Shown: piece after piece, positions 5,451 through 5,457 of the stretch
Position numbering within the stretch: position 1 is the first letter of the stretch
Layout of the letters: every line of letters begins with the position of its first letter
Assembly: GCA_029933295.1 (NCBI GenBank)
Contig: JAOZOL010000183.1
Coordinates: 1-5,457 of the forward strand
Source: Desulfobacterales bacterium
GTDB lineage: Bacteria; Desulfobacterota; Desulfobacteria; Desulfobacterales; Desulfosalsimonadaceae
Reading direction: 5' to 3'
DNA length: 5,457 nucleotides
Made by a program: the position numbers and the translations under genes
Notes under the pieces: model-generated
Told to the model about the DNA's origin: nothing
Database searches by the model: none
What the model saw: only the letters and a program-made list of their open reading frames with translations

Positions 5451-5457
5451 TTTTTTT

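Noticed and set aside
5415..5457. Terminator suggested by CCGG...CCGG and the T-run at the right edge
   Set aside because: Only four pairs with a long loop, and the window ends in the T-run, so it cannot be judged.

Overview
The window looks like a chromosomal stretch from a Gram-negative bacterium. It carries the C-terminal end of an outer-membrane phospholipase A and a remnant of an outer-membrane efflux channel. Moderate base composition, mixed codon use and the style of the proteins suggest a Desulfobacterota-like (sulfate-reducer type) environmental organism. That placement is inference; no rRNA or marker gene is present. All supported genes are on the + strand.

Left part (1-1026): the tail of pldA (stop at 299) is followed after 15 nt by a complete PaaI-type hotdog thioesterase (315-716). 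Next comes a headless C-terminal piece of a TolC/NodT-type efflux channel (about 751-1026) without a start signal, best read as a decayed gene. Bases 1027-1230 are a 204-nt AT-rich gap with no gene. It probably holds the control region of the next operon and contains an imperfect sigma-54-like -24/-12 element.

Middle part (1231-4979): an apparent three-gene operon. It encodes a D-aminoacylase-family metal-dependent amidohydrolase (544 aa), an unrecognised protein with about six membrane segments (227 aa from the preferred start), and a class C beta-lactamase/family VIII esterase-like serine hydrolase (459 aa). The last two genes overlap by 14 nt and the third has no visible Shine-Dalgarno, so it is probably translationally coupled. 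Two hydrolases for amide and ester/lactam bonds around one membrane protein suggest joint uptake or processing of an N-acylated or D-amino-acid-containing compound; the substrate cannot be read from the sequence. A small 7-bp tandem repeat sits in the gap between the first two genes.

Right part (4980-5457): an ArsR-family repressor (5106-5450) with a Cys-Val-Cys metalloid-sensing motif. A near-consensus sigma-70 promoter precedes it, and a 9-bp perfect inverted repeat covers the -10 element, the classic arrangement of an autoregulated ars-type operon. The genes it controls would lie beyond the right edge.
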